The notes: generated from the letters alone by a model not told the origin. DNA of 64,000 nt from Microvirga sp052114605 (GCF_052114605.1 NZ_JBFRFB010000003.1:62001-126000), one strand, 5' to 3'; numbered from the stretch's first letter, positions 52,092 through 62,086 are shown. Made by a program: numbers and translations.

Positions 52092-53030
52092 TCAGGAGCG
52101 TGGCGCTGACCAGCCCTGATACTGGCCGACATTCTCGCGGGTGATCAGTTTCGACGGCATCAGGGTCAGGGTGTTGGCAGGCTTCTTGCCGTTCAACGCA
52201 TCATTGCCCAGCCGAACGCCGAGCTGCGCCATGGCATAGGGATCCTGGCTCGCGGAGGCCTGGATCATGGGGCTGTTTGCATCTTTCAGCGACGCCTCGA
52301 TATCCGGAGCGCCATCGACCGAGGTGATGATGATATTGTTCCGGTTGAGCTGCCTGGCTGCAAGGTTCGTGCCGATGGCTTGTGGGTCGTTGATGGTGAA
52401 GACCGCATTGATGTCGGGGAAGCGGGTCAGATGGCTCTGCATGATCTGCAATCCGCCCTCGCGAGATCCCTTGGCATCCTGATCGTCGGACAGCACCTTG
52501 ATGCCGCTGTTCTTGCCGAAAACCTCCTTGCAGCCCTTCACACGGTCGATGACGGCCGAAACCTGAGGGCCGTTCTGAATGATGACATTGCCTTTGCCCT
52601 GAAGCTTGTCGACAATGTACTGGCAGGCGATCTGACCGGCTTGGACATTGTCCGTGGTTACCGTCAGGTCGGCGCCTTTCGCGGCGGTATCGACTGCGAC
52701 CACGAGAATGCCGGCGGCCTGTGCCTTCTTGATCGCCGGTTCGACCGCGTTCGGATCACCCGGATTAAGCAGGATCATGTCGACACCGGCGGCGATGAAG
52801 TTGTCGATCTGCGTGAACTGCTTGTTGAGATCGTAATCGAAGCCGACCGCCGTGACCTTCACATTCGGATTGATCTTCTTGGCTTCGGCTTCCGCACCAC
52901 GAGCAAGTGCGACGAAGAAGGGATTGCCCATTGAGCCAAGGGAAATGCCGATGGACTTGAGCTCCTTCGCTTGGGCCGCGCCGGCGCTGAGGGCGATGGT
53001 GGCGACGGCTGTCAGAAGAATGCGCTTCAT
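52092..53030 (-). CDS. ribose/xylose-type sugar ABC transporter binding protein
   Basis: A periplasmic binding protein, 312 residues from ATG 53030 (GGAGGAAT upstream). A signal peptide covers residues 1-21 (LLTAVATIALSAGAAQA). Type I fold landmarks are IGISLGSMGNPFFVALARGAEAEAKKI, VDMILLNPGDPNAVEPAIKKA, VVAVDTAAKGADLTVTTDN and VFTINDPQAIGTNLAARQ. It resembles RbsB-class proteins; ligand may be a pentose or polyol. Confidence 0.9.
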   Translation of the reverse strand: MKRILLTAVATIALSAGAAQAKELKSIGISLGSMGNPFFVALARGAEAEAKKINPNVKVTAVGFDYDLNKQFTQIDNFIAAGVDMILLNPGDPNAVEPAIKKAQAAGILVVAVDTAAKGADLTVTTDNVQAGQIACQYIVDKLQGKGNVIIQNGPQVSAVIDRVKGCKEVFGKNSGIKVLSDDQDAKGSREGGLQIMQSHLTRFPDINAVFTINDPQAIGTNLAARQLNRNNIIITSVDGAPDIEASLKDANSPMIQASASQDPYAMAQLGVRLGNDALNGKKPANTLTLMPSKLITRENVGQYQGWSAPRS

Positions 53031-53111
53031 ATATTCCTCCACATCGTTCCTGGTCTGGTTGATGCCGCGACGAGTCGACCAGACCTCGAGCGCAGTGATC
53101 GGTCCGCAATG

Positions 53112-54143
53112 CTAAGTGCGCGCGGACCCCTTCAGGCGATAGCGGTCGAGCGCCACCGCGCCGATGATGACAAAGCCTTTGATGATGAATTGCCAGATGT
53201 CCGAGACACCAACGAGGATGAGGCCGTTCGACAGAACCGCGATGATGAGGGCTCCGATCAAGGTTCCCCAGATCGAGCCGATGCCGCCCACGAAGCTGGT
53301 GCCGCCGAGGATTACGGCAGCGATGGCATCCAGCTCGTAGGACTGACCGAGCTGCAGGCCGTTCGCGGCATACAATCTTGCTGCGGACATGACGCCGCCA
53401 AGGCCCGCAGCGAGCCCCGAGACCGCATAGACGAAAAGAAGAACCGCCCAGACCTTGATGCCGGTCAGCCGCGCTGCATCCTGGTTGCCGCCGACCGCAT
53501 AGATGTGAACGCCGAGAACGGTGCGACGCAGGATGAACCAGGAAATGACGACGAATAGCAAGGCGATCCAGACAAGCCATGGAACACCGAGAAGAGAGCC
53601 GTTGCCGATGAACGCGAATGAAAGATCGGGGTTGAACCGGGTCGTATCGTTACCGAGCAAGCGGGCCAGGCCCCGGACAGCGGTCAGCGAGCCGAGGGTT
53701 ACGATGAAAGGAGGCAGGCGTATGAAAGCGATGAGAGCACCGTTCGCAAGCCCCAGCACAAGCCCCATGAGGAGGGCCGCCGGGATGCCCAGCATGCCCC
53801 ATTCGGGAATTTGGGACCCGAGAATGGCTACCATGGCCGATGCGGCGAGAATGGAGCCGACGGATAAGTCGATGCCGCCGGTCAGGATGACGAAAGTCAT
53901 GCCCGCCGCAAGAACGGTATTGATAGAAGCCTGCTGCGCCACAATCGAAAGGTTTTGCACGCTGAGAAAGCGGCCCGACATCAGCTGAAATGCGATGCCG
54001 AGGATGATGAGTACCGGCAGCATGCCGATGGCCTGTAAGGTGGAACGCCATGCAAGGCGGCGCTGGAGGCTTTGGCTGCCGGCCTCGGCATTTCCCACGC
54101 CAGTGGATTGAAGGGGAGCGCTCGTCTCATTGGGAGAGGTCAT
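53112..54143 (-). CDS. ribose/xylose-type sugar ABC transporter permease
   Basis: A 343-residue permease of the RbsC/BPD_transp_2 family with about nine membrane helices; landmarks are TFVILTGGIDLSVGSILA, RTVLGVHIYAVGGNQDAARLTGIKV and AVILGGTSFVGGIGSIWGTLIGA. N-terminal 30 residues are polar. It overlaps the ATPase gene by 4 bp, so it is translated with it. Confidence 0.93.
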   Translation of the reverse strand: MTSPNETSAPLQSTGVGNAEAGSQSLQRRLAWRSTLQAIGMLPVLIILGIAFQLMSGRFLSVQNLSIVAQQASINTVLAAGMTFVILTGGIDLSVGSILAASAMVAILGSQIPEWGMLGIPAALLMGLVLGLANGALIAFIRLPPFIVTLGSLTAVRGLARLLGNDTTRFNPDLSFAFIGNGSLLGVPWLVWIALLFVVISWFILRRTVLGVHIYAVGGNQDAARLTGIKVWAVLLFVYAVSGLAAGLGGVMSAARLYAANGLQLGQSYELDAIAAVILGGTSFVGGIGSIWGTLIGALIIAVLSNGLILVGVSDIWQFIIKGFVIIGAVALDRYRLKGSART

Positions 54144-55669
54144 GCTGCGGCTTCCTTCACTCCGGTCGCGATGGCGACGATGTTTTCCTGCGTGATGGGA
54201 GGGTGTCCAACTCCACCGACCTCACCGGCAATCCTCCCCTCGCGCATGACGAGCACGCGGTCGCAGATGCCGACAACTTCAGGAAGCTCGCTTGAGATCA
54301 CGATCACGCCCACCCCGCGCCGGGCCAAATCATCGATGAGACGATAGATCTCGGACTTCGCGCCGATATCGACACCTCGCGTCGGCTCATCCAGAATGAT
54401 GACCCGGGGCTGTGTTTCGAGAAGACGTGAGAGCAGAACCTTCTGCTGATTGCCGCCCGACAGGCTTCCGACCGGCACGATATCGCCCACGACCTTGATC
54501 CCAAGCGCGCGGATCGCGGCGGCAGCCCGGTTCTTGGCTGCCCTGATGTTGAGAATGCTTCCCGTGCGGGCATCCCGCTGCAGAACGTTCAGATTGACAT
54601 TCTCCCTGACGGTCATGTCGAGAAAGAGACCAAGATGCTTTCGATCCTCCGTCAAATAGACGATGCCCGCATTGATCGCATCCTCCGGGCGGTGAAGCGA
54701 AAGCTTCGTGCCGTTGAGTGTAACCTCGCCGGTCGCTTTGGGATCGGCGCCATAAATGAGACGCGCCAACTCGGTGCGTCCGGCGCCGACAAGACCCGCA
54801 AGACCGAGCACTTCGCCTTGATGGAGATCGAATGAGCAGGCATGCACTCGTCCGCCATCGCTCACGTGACTTACCGAGAACAGGACAGGCCCTCTGCTGC
54901 CCTTCGCATCATGATCTTTCTTGTAGAAGGACGACAGGTCGCGCCCCACCATCATGCGCACCAGGCGCTCCGCCGACAGCTCGTCTCGAGTAAGCGTGCC
55001 GACATAGGCTCCGTCTCGCAGTACGGAGACCCGATCCGCAAGTTCATAGACCTCCGCCATGCGATGGCTGATATAGATGATTGCAAGACCTTCGGCCCGA
55101 AGCTGCCGGATGAGAGCGAACAGGGCGTCCGTCTCCCTGGAGGAGAGCGATGTCGTCGGCTCATCCATAATCAGGATGCGGGCATTGGCGATCAGTGCGC
55201 GTGCGATCTCGACAAGTTGCCGCTCGGCCATAGAAAGCTCGCTGACCTTTGTCGATGTCTTGAAGCGTACGCCGAGCCTGTCGAGCACCCTGCGACAGGC
55301 CCGATCCATGGAGCGGCGGTCGATCATCGGACCTCTTCTGTGCTCCCGCCCCAGCAACATGTTTTCCGCGACACTCAGATTGGGTGCCAGAGAAAGCTCC
55401 TGATAGATCGTCGAGATTCCGCAATGGAGCGCGTCCAGGGGGCTGCTGATGGTGACGTGCTTACCATCGATGCGGATCTCGCTGCCGGGATCTGCGTGAT
55501 AAGCGCCCGACAGAATTTTCATGAGCGTCGACTTGCCCGCGCCGTTTTCACCCATGAGAGCATGGATTTCACCCGCATAAACGGTAAGGGAGACGTCAGT
55601 AAGCGCTCTCACTCCAGGAAACGTTTTCGAAATTCCGACCATTTCGAGGATTGGAGCAGATCCGGTCAT
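54140..55669 (-). CDS. sugar ABC transporter ATP-binding protein, two-domain RbsA/XylG type
   Basis: A 509-residue tandem ATPase. The N-half has a canonical Walker A GENGAGKSTLMKILSG, signature LSMAERQLVEIARAL and Walker B ILIMDEP; the C-half has the degenerate Walker A GLVGAGRTELARL and signature LSGGNQQKVLLSRLL, as is standard for RbsA. It heads the permease and binding-protein genes. Start GTG or ATG at 55669. Confidence 0.94.
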   Translation of the reverse strand: MTGSAPILEMVGISKTFPGVRALTDVSLTVYAGEIHALMGENGAGKSTLMKILSGAYHADPGSEIRIDGKHVTISSPLDALHCGISTIYQELSLAPNLSVAENMLLGREHRRGPMIDRRSMDRACRRVLDRLGVRFKTSTKVSELSMAERQLVEIARALIANARILIMDEPTTSLSSRETDALFALIRQLRAEGLAIIYISHRMAEVYELADRVSVLRDGAYVGTLTRDELSAERLVRMMVGRDLSSFYKKDHDAKGSRGPVLFSVSHVSDGGRVHACSFDLHQGEVLGLAGLVGAGRTELARLIYGADPKATGEVTLNGTKLSLHRPEDAINAGIVYLTEDRKHLGLFLDMTVRENVNLNVLQRDARTGSILNIRAAKNRAAAAIRALGIKVVGDIVPVGSLSGGNQQKVLLSRLLETQPRVIILDEPTRGVDIGAKSEIYRLIDDLARRGVGVIVISSELPEVVGICDRVLVMREGRIAGEVGGVGHPPITQENIVAIATGVKEAAA

Positions 55670-55875
55670 AGGTGCTCCCGCAGATCAGGGCAGTAGAGTG
55701 TATGAGGGGAACATGCAGCATCCATCCCCGCGCTCTGCGGGCAATGTCGAACAAGGATCGGTCCGTAACGATATCGCCTGGACACAAGCCGTTCCTCCCT
55801 GAAGGTCTCGTCTTCGCGTGACGATGACTTGCTTCATTCAGGATAGGAGAAATACTAGGATCGCGCGATGCGCTG

Positions 55876-57360
55876 TCAATTGGCGGAGCTTGCAGCCTTT
55901 TGGAATTCCGGCTTCAGGGCACGGTAGAGACCGCAGAACGATTCGATGCGAGGCGCATAAGCCTCGACCAAGCGTGGTTGCGGATAAACTGTCTGAATGA
56001 TGCAAGGTGCCTTGCAAGCATTCTCGGGTGGATCACCGGTCGCTGCAAGCTTGGCCAATCGTGCTGCGCCAAAAGCGGGCCCCTTGTCGCTGCCTTCGAA
56101 GCGCTGGAGCGGGATGTTCAGAACGTTGGCGAAGATCTGTGCCCAGAATGCGCTGCGCGATCCACCGCCCACCAAGCCGGCGCTGGTGAACCTCGTGCCG
56201 GCGGTTTCGAGCGCGTGCTTGGCATCGGCAAAGCTGAACGCAACGCCCTCAAGGACTGCCTGCACCAGATCGCTCTGCACGGTTTCAGGAGACATGCCGA
56301 AAAAGACACCCCGGGCATAGGGATCGTTATGTGGAGTCCGCTCTCCTGTGAGATAGGGCAGAAAGAGTTCTCTTGAGGGTGCGCGATAGGCAGCTTCCGT
56401 GCTGCTGAGAAGCTTGGCAATATCTTGCTGCAATATGCCGGCCACCCATGCAAGGCAACTTGCACCATTCAACATCGCCGCCATCTGAAACCAACGGTCG
56501 GGCAGAGCATGACAGAAGGTGTGAAGCAATGTCTCCGGGGCGGGTCTGAATTCCCGTGCAGTCACGAAAAGCTGTCCGGACGTGCCGAGTGAGATGAAGG
56601 CCGACCCGTCCTCAATGGCGCCTAGACCGACGGCGCCGGCTGCGGCATCGCCTGCGCCGCCTGCGACGACGATCCCGCCGCCCATGCCCCATTGCCGTGC
56701 AAGCGCAGGATTCAAAACGCCGGAGGATTGCGATCCCTCGACAAGACCGGGCATATACGACCGGTCGATCCCGGTCGCGGCCAGGGCTTCGTCGGACCAG
56801 TCGCGCGCCGCTTCATCCAGCCACCATGTTCCAGCCGCATCCGACATGTCGGTCATGAGAAGGCCGGTGAGCTTGAACCGGATGTAATCCTTCGGCGAGA
56901 TGATTTTTCTGACAGCACGAAAGGCTTCAGGCTCGTGTTTCGCAAGCCACAGGAGTTTTGGCGCAGTCAATCCCGGCATCGGGAGGACACCTACTCGGCG
57001 GGCAAGTTCAGGATGTTTCGATCCGAGCTCCTCCGCTTCCTTCGAAGAGCGCCCATCATTCCAAAGGATAGCGGGGCGGATGGGCCGGTTATGCGCGTCG
57101 AGCAGAACGGCCCCGTGCATCTGGCCGGAAAGCCCGATGCCTTGCACATCGCTCAGACCAGCTTCCGATTGCTTGGAGAGCCGCCCGATAACGATCTGAA
57201 CCGCCTTCCACCAATCGTCGGGACTTTGTTCCGACCATCCATCGCGCGGGCGGGAAATATGCAAGGCGACATCAGCTTCGGCGAGAACCGATTGCCGTTC
57301 GTCGATGACGACAGCCTTCACAGCCGATGTTCCAACGTCAATCCCGAGGTAATGCGCCAT
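55876..57360 (-). CDS. xylB: xylulokinase
   Basis: Phosphorylates D-xylulose (or a related ketopentose) to the 5-phosphate. A FGGY-family kinase of 494 residues: YLGIDVGTSAVKAVVID phosphate-1 motif, IGLSGQMHGAVLLD (the XylB hallmark with GQMHG), ILWNDGRSSKEAEEL, PHNDPYARGVFFGM and VGGGSRSAFWAQIFANVL. It lies 206 bp upstream of, and in the same direction as, the transporter genes. No xylose isomerase or polyol dehydrogenase is in the window, so the free ketopentose or a pentitol could be the imported sugar. Confidence 0.93.
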   Translation of the reverse strand: MAHYLGIDVGTSAVKAVVIDERQSVLAEADVALHISRPRDGWSEQSPDDWWKAVQIVIGRLSKQSEAGLSDVQGIGLSGQMHGAVLLDAHNRPIRPAILWNDGRSSKEAEELGSKHPELARRVGVLPMPGLTAPKLLWLAKHEPEAFRAVRKIISPKDYIRFKLTGLLMTDMSDAAGTWWLDEAARDWSDEALAATGIDRSYMPGLVEGSQSSGVLNPALARQWGMGGGIVVAGGAGDAAAGAVGLGAIEDGSAFISLGTSGQLFVTAREFRPAPETLLHTFCHALPDRWFQMAAMLNGASCLAWVAGILQQDIAKLLSSTEAAYRAPSRELFLPYLTGERTPHNDPYARGVFFGMSPETVQSDLVQAVLEGVAFSFADAKHALETAGTRFTSAGLVGGGSRSAFWAQIFANVLNIPLQRFEGSDKGPAFGAARLAKLAATGDPPENACKAPCIIQTVYPQPRLVEAYAPRIESFCGLYRALKPEFQKAASSAN

Positions 57361-57672
57361 GCTTCTACTTTCCGCCTCGTCGTCGCAAATCCAACCCCGG
57401 CTTGGTTAGCTTGGCTTTGGCGGAAAAACTATCACGGACGCAAACAGCCGGGTAGGGCAGCCTCCAGCTTACAGGTCGTCGGCGATCTGGTGCTTAGTCG
57501 GGTTATAAGTCGGCAGATCGTCACGCTTGATTCCCAGTCGCCTTAGAAAGGGCAACAATCGCGACCTAAATGGACATAGGAGCAGGGTAGGTCGCAGCTG
57601 TGCGTGTACCTATTATGATGCGCACCGTTTCCGTGGCCTCTACTGCCAAGGTTCATCCCTGGAGGAGTGGTT
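57361..57672. other. divergent promoter stretch
   Basis: About 310 bp between the divergent xylB and DUF2189 genes. No gene or clear palindrome was seen; it should carry both promoters. GGAGGAG at 57659 belongs to the next gene. Confidence 0.4.
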
Positions 57673-58545
57673 ATGGCAAATTTTCACATCGTCGCCGGCG
57701 CAAGCGATGCTCCGGCCCATCCGGTTGTCCGCCACATTAGCCCATCGGATCTTCGGGAGGCCCTTCGTAAGGGCTTCAATGATTTCTGGGCAATGCCTTC
57801 CCATCTCGTCTTTCTCGGTCTGATCTATCCCGTGCTCGGCGTCTGCCTTGCTGCTCTGACATTCACGAATAACGCTCTGCCGTTGCTCTACCCTCTGGCA
57901 TCGGGCTTTGCCCTGATCGGACCCTTCGCGGGCATCGGCCTTTATGAGATCAGTCGCCGTCGGGAGCTGGGCCTTTCAACATCGTGGAGGGATGCGTTCG
58001 ACGTGCTCAAATCTCCATCGATTCCATCCATCATCGGCCTCGGCGTCGTGCTGCTGGTGATCTTCCTGGTGTGGCTGACGACGGCGCGTTTGCTTTATGA
58101 AGCGATGTTCGGCTATGCGGCGCCGTCATCTTATCCCGCCTTCATGGATCAGGTTCTGTCTACGCCGGAAGGGATGAGGATGATCGTTCTCGGGAACGCC
58201 CTTGGGTTTGTCTTCGCTCTCGCTGTCCTAAGCATCAGCGCGATTTCCTTCCCGCTCCTTCTTGATCGCGATGTGGGAGTGGCGGTCGCGGTTTATACGT
58301 CGATCAAGGCCGTTGTGATGAACCCATTCACGATGGCGCTGTGGGGATTGATCGTGGCCGCCGCCCTGCTGATCGGCTCCATTCCGCTCTTCGTCGGACT
58401 GGCCGTCGTGATGCCGGTTCTCGGGCACGCAACCTGGCACCTCTATCGGCGCGTCGTCGAGCCGCCTTCCCCTGAAGAGGCTCACCCTGCCGTTCAAGGG
58501 AAATCACCTCAATCGATGGCTGAGCGCATCAGGGACCGGATGTGA
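57673..58545 (+). CDS. DUF2189 family membrane protein
   Basis: A 290-residue protein with about six membrane helices and the DUF2189 pattern: HISPSDLREALRKGFNDFWAMPSH, LASGFALIGPFAGIGLYEISRRRE, FPLLLDRDVGVAVAVYTSIKAV and MPVLGHATWHLYRRVV. ATG 57673 has GGAGGAG 7 nt upstream; the GTG at 57667 is rejected. Role unknown; it is convergent with the cytochrome oxidase operon, 3' ends overlapping by 17 bp, and may be functionally unrelated. Confidence 0.88.
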   Translation: MANFHIVAGASDAPAHPVVRHISPSDLREALRKGFNDFWAMPSHLVFLGLIYPVLGVCLAALTFTNNALPLLYPLASGFALIGPFAGIGLYEISRRRELGLSTSWRDAFDVLKSPSIPSIIGLGVVLLVIFLVWLTTARLLYEAMFGYAAPSSYPAFMDQVLSTPEGMRMIVLGNALGFVFALAVLSISAISFPLLLDRDVGVAVAVYTSIKAVVMNPFTMALWGLIVAAALLIGSIPLFVGLAVVMPVLGHATWHLYRRVVEPPSPEEAHPAVQGKSPQSMAERIRDRM

Positions 58546-58864
58546 AGAAGGTGAGGCGGGTCAGCAATGTATGATCCGCCTCGAACACCATGATGACGAC
58601 GAAGACGAGGATTGCGCTTACCGGCACAAGGATGACATAGACTAAGGACAGGCGCTCCCATGCCATATGCATGAAGATAGCCATGATGAGGCCTGCCTTC
58701 AGCACCATGAAGAGCAAAATAAGCGAATAGCGCAGAAAACCTTCGAGCTGGAAATAGTCGACCATGTAGGAGCATGTGCTCAAGATGAAGAGCCATGCCC
58801 AGACGACCAGATAGAGCTTGATGGGGTGCTGTTGGCCCTGTGTGTGTGCGGCTGAATGCGCCAT
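58529..58864 (-). CDS. cytochrome c oxidase subunit IV-type protein
   Basis: A 111-residue protein with three membrane helices (VVWAWLFILSTCSYMVDYF, LRYSLILLFMVLKAGLIMAIFMHMAW, VYVILVPVSAILVFVVIMVF), the form of prokaryotic COX4/CtaF proteins. The HMAWERL segment after helix 2 is typical. ATG 58864 is used as the longer frame runs into the upstream gene. Last gene of the oxidase operon; it likely stabilises the CuB site during assembly. Confidence 0.85.
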   Translation of the reverse strand: MAHSAAHTQGQQHPIKLYLVVWAWLFILSTCSYMVDYFQLEGFLRYSLILLFMVLKAGLIMAIFMHMAWERLSLVYVILVPVSAILVFVVIMVFEADHTLLTRLTFFTSGP

Positions 58865-58874
58865 GCTATTCCCC

Positions 58875-59597
58875 TCACCAAAGATAAAAGAAAGCGAAGA
58901 TGAAGACCCACACGAGATCAACGAAGTGCCAGTAGAGGCCCATGATCTCGACAGCTTCATAATTGCCCTTCCTGCTCGTGAAGAAACCCTTCCGTTCGGT
59001 GTCGTAATCCCCGCGCCAGACTTTTCGCGCAATGATGAGAAGGAATATGACGCCGACGGTCACGTGCGTGCCGTGAAAACCGGTAATCATGAAGAAGGTT
59101 GAACCGAATTGAGCAGCGCCCCAGGGGTTTGACCACGGTCGGACACCCTCGTGGATAAGCTTGGTCCACTCGAAAGCTTGCATTCCGACGAACGTGGCCC
59201 CGAGGAGGGCCGTAAGGAACATGAGTCCAGCGGTCATTCTTCGGTCGCGCCGATAACCGTAATTGACGGCCATTGCCATCGTGCCGCTGCTGCTGATCAG
59301 AACGAAGGTCATGATGGCGATCAGGATGAGCGGAAGCGTCGTGCCTGCAATCGTCAGGGCGAACACCTCGCTCGGGTTGGGCCACGGAACCGTCGTGGAC
59401 ATCCTCGCGGTCATGTAGGAAATCAGAAAGCAGCTGAAGACGAAAGTGTCGCTGAGGAGGAAGATCCACATCATGGCCTTCCCCCAGGATACTCCTCTGA
59501 AGGCCTTCCGGTCAGAGGCATAGTCGGCCGCAATGCCCCGAAGACCAGTTGCCTCGTGGCTCGGTCGATCGATCTGATGCAGCGCCTGCTCCGTCAT
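58875..59597 (-). CDS. ctaE: cytochrome c oxidase subunit III
   Basis: A 240-residue, roughly five-to-seven-helix protein from ATG 59597 (GGAGG upstream). Subunit III hallmarks are AMMWIFLLSDTFVFSCFLISYM, FVGMQAFEWTKLIHEG, TGFHGTHVTVGVIFLLII and GLYWHFVDLVWVFIFAFFYLW. It follows a second subunit III-like gene by 10 bp. Subunit III binds lipids and keeps the catalytic core from inactivation. Confidence 0.93.
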   Translation of the reverse strand: MTEQALHQIDRPSHEATGLRGIAADYASDRKAFRGVSWGKAMMWIFLLSDTFVFSCFLISYMTARMSTTVPWPNPSEVFALTIAGTTLPLILIAIMTFVLISSSGTMAMAVNYGYRRDRRMTAGLMFLTALLGATFVGMQAFEWTKLIHEGVRPWSNPWGAAQFGSTFFMITGFHGTHVTVGVIFLLIIARKVWRGDYDTERKGFFTSRKGNYEAVEIMGLYWHFVDLVWVFIFAFFYLW

Positions 59598-59607
59598 GGC
59601 AGCCTCC

Positions 59608-60315
59608 TCAGAACAATATCTGCCGGCACAAGTCGACAAGTTCGCCGGCCCAACCTGTCATGACTCCAAAAAGAACAAGCCATGCGACGAGCAGAAAATC
59701 CCAGTAGGTGGTGCAGAGCTGGATGGTCAGCTGTTGTCGCTCTTCCAACCCGCGTGCGCGCCATGATTTCTCTATTACAAAGCCCAGAACCGCCATGCCG
59801 CCAAGGAGGTGCAGGCCGTGGAGGCCCGTGAGAACATAGAAGAAGGCATTGGCCGAGTTTGAGGTCAGCCAGTATCCTTCATTCGTGAGCTGCCGCCATG
59901 CCAGAAGCTGGCCGGAAACGAAGGCCAGGGCCGTGATGCCTGCAGCCAGCAAGCCTATTCTTGCGGTATCAAAGTCGCGGTCCCTGGCCGCTCGACTGGC
60001 TCGATGCAGGGCTATGCTGCTCAGAAAAAGAATGCCTGTGTTGAGCCAGAGAAGCCTGGGTATCGGCAAGTCTCTCCAATCTGCCATCTGCATGCGCATG
60101 GCATAAGCGCTGATGAAAAGCGCAAACAGCGAGCTGGCGACAGCGATGAAGACGCCCAATCCAACTTTCTCTTTTGATAGACCCGCTGAAACATCGTCGG
60201 TCCAACTACCCGAAACGCCTTGCTCCAGCCATGGCTTCGATGTGATGCCCTGGCGGATGAGCCACCAGGTTGCGATGACGGCGAGAAGGCTGAGGAGCGC
60301 CAGGATGCTAGCCAT
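59608..60315 (-). CDS. second subunit III-like cytochrome c oxidase protein
   Basis: A 235-residue divergent subunit III homologue, with about seven helices and the features LGVFIAVASSLFALFISAYAMRMQ, LLWLNTGILFLSSIALHRASRA, GLHGLHLLGGMAVLGF and TTYWDFLLVAWLVLFGVM. ATG 60315 overlaps the subunit I stop by 8 bp and has GGGAGG 6 nt upstream. Two subunit III-like genes in one operon recall the coxMNOP alternative oxidase of Bradyrhizobium, as far as I remember it. Whether both are in one complex is unknown. Confidence 0.82.
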   Translation of the reverse strand: MASILALLSLLAVIATWWLIRQGITSKPWLEQGVSGSWTDDVSAGLSKEKVGLGVFIAVASSLFALFISAYAMRMQMADWRDLPIPRLLWLNTGILFLSSIALHRASRAARDRDFDTARIGLLAAGITALAFVSGQLLAWRQLTNEGYWLTSNSANAFFYVLTGLHGLHLLGGMAVLGFVIEKSWRARGLEERQQLTIQLCTTYWDFLLVAWLVLFGVMTGWAGELVDLCRQILF

Positions 60316-62086
60316 GCGAGCCTCCCATGGCGGGCTGGGGACCAGGATCGTTCTGTGGCAGGTAATCCTGACTCGCACCAGGCACGCTGTAATCGTAGGC
60401 CCATCGATAGACGACAGGAAGGTGTTTGCCCCAATTGCCGTGCGAAGGCGGCGTTTCGGGCGTCTGCCATTCGAGCGTCGTCGCATGCCATGGATTTCCG
60501 CCCGAGGCTCTGCCGTAACGCAGGCTCCAGAAAAGATTGAAGACGAAGACAAACTGCGTCGCGCCGACGATCAGCGCCACAATGGTGATGAATGCATTGA
60601 GCGTGTGCGCTGATTGGGGAACGAACGCCATCTCGCCGATCTCATGATAACGGCGTGGGATACCCATGAGTCCGAGGTAGTGCATCGGAAAGAAAATAGC
60701 GTAGGCGCCCAAGAACGTGACCCAGAAATGCAGCTTGCCAAGAGCATCGTTCATCATGCGGCCCGTGACTTTGGGATACCAATGGTAGATGGCTCCGAAG
60801 ATCACGAGGATCGGTGCCACGCCCATGACCATGTGGAAATGGGCGACCACGAACATGGTATCGGAGAGCGGAACATCGACGACGACATTACCGAGAAACA
60901 GGCCTGTGAGGCCTCCATTCACGAAGGTGACGATGAAGGCGAGGGAGAACAGCATCGGAACATTCAAATGAATATTGCCCCGCCAGAGGGTGAGGATCCA
61001 GTTATAGACCTTGATCGCGGTCGGGATGGCGATGATGAGCGTCGTGGTAGCGAAGAAGAAGCCGAAATAAGGATTCATGCCGCTGACATACATGTGGTGC
61101 GCCCACACGACGAAGCTCAGCGCGCCGATGGCGAGAAGAGCCCAGACCATCATCCGATAGCCGAAGATGTTGCGCCTCGCGTGAGTGCTGATCAAATCCG
61201 AGACGATGCCGAAGGCGGGGAGGGCGACGATGTAAACCTCGGGATGGCCGAAGAACCAGAACAGATGCTGAAACAGCAACGGGCTTCCACCGCTGCGGTC
61301 GAGGGGCTGCCCCATCTCCACGATGGCCGGAACGAAGAAGCTGGTTCCGAACACCCTGTCGAACAGCATCATCACGGCGCCGACGAAGAGGGCGGGAAAG
61401 GCGAGCAGCGCCATGAAGCTCGCGGTGAAGATGCCCCAGACCGTCAATGGCATGCGCATCAGTGTCATGCCACGCGCGCGCGCCTGCAGAACCGTCACGA
61501 CGTAGTTTAAGCCGCCCATGGTGAACCCGATAATGAAGATCATCAGCGAGACGAGCATCATGATGATGCCCCAATCCTGGCCGCCAGGTGTGCCGGATAG
61601 GATGGCTTGCGGAGGATAAAGGGTCCAGCCAGCACCCGTCGGGCCGCCTGGTGCAAAGAAGCTTGCGATGAGCACGAGAACCGCAAGGAGGTAGACCCAG
61701 AAACTCAGCATGTTGATATAGGGAAAAACCATGTCCCGCGCGCCGACCATCAGGGGAATGAGGTAGTTGCCGAAGCCGCCGAGGAACAGGGCTGTCAAGA
61801 CATAGACCACCATCATCATGCCGTGCATCGTGATGAACTGGTAATAGGCATTGGGATCAATGAAGGAGAACATGCCTGGAAAGCCGAGCTGCAGGCGCAT
61901 GAGCCATGACAGGACGAGGGCGATCAAGCCGACGGATAGCGCGGTCAGGGAGTATTGGATCGCGATGACTTTCGCGTCCTGGCTGAAAACGTATCGCGTG
62001 ATCCAACTGTGCGGATGATAGAGTTCGACATCCTCGACCTCGGCAGCGGATGCTGCTCCGGAGTGACCGATTGGGACATCAACCAT
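60308..62086 (-). CDS. ctaD: cytochrome c oxidase subunit I
   Basis: Catalytic heme-copper subunit, 592 residues with about twelve helices. Ligand motifs are intact: the low-spin heme histidine in FITMHGMMMV, CuB ligands in WFFGHPEVYI and WAHHMY, and the heme a3 and low-spin pair in FVVAHFHMVMG. The glutamate of GHPEVYI marks an A1-type oxidase with a D-proton channel. It is adjacent to subunit II in the usual order. Confidence 0.95.
   Translation of the reverse strand: MVDVPIGHSGAASAAEVEDVELYHPHSWITRYVFSQDAKVIAIQYSLTALSVGLIALVLSWLMRLQLGFPGMFSFIDPNAYYQFITMHGMMMVVYVLTALFLGGFGNYLIPLMVGARDMVFPYINMLSFWVYLLAVLVLIASFFAPGGPTGAGWTLYPPQAILSGTPGGQDWGIIMMLVSLMIFIIGFTMGGLNYVVTVLQARARGMTLMRMPLTVWGIFTASFMALLAFPALFVGAVMMLFDRVFGTSFFVPAIVEMGQPLDRSGGSPLLFQHLFWFFGHPEVYIVALPAFGIVSDLISTHARRNIFGYRMMVWALLAIGALSFVVWAHHMYVSGMNPYFGFFFATTTLIIAIPTAIKVYNWILTLWRGNIHLNVPMLFSLAFIVTFVNGGLTGLFLGNVVVDVPLSDTMFVVAHFHMVMGVAPILVIFGAIYHWYPKVTGRMMNDALGKLHFWVTFLGAYAIFFPMHYLGLMGIPRRYHEIGEMAFVPQSAHTLNAFITIVALIVGATQFVFVFNLFWSLRYGRASGGNPWHATTLEWQTPETPPSHGNWGKHLPVVYRWAYDYSVPGASQDYLPQNDPGPQPAMGGSHG

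Noticed and set aside
60614..61510. 298-codon plus-strand frame within cytochrome oxidase subunit I
   Set aside because: Acidic His-rich shadow of a membrane protein gene.
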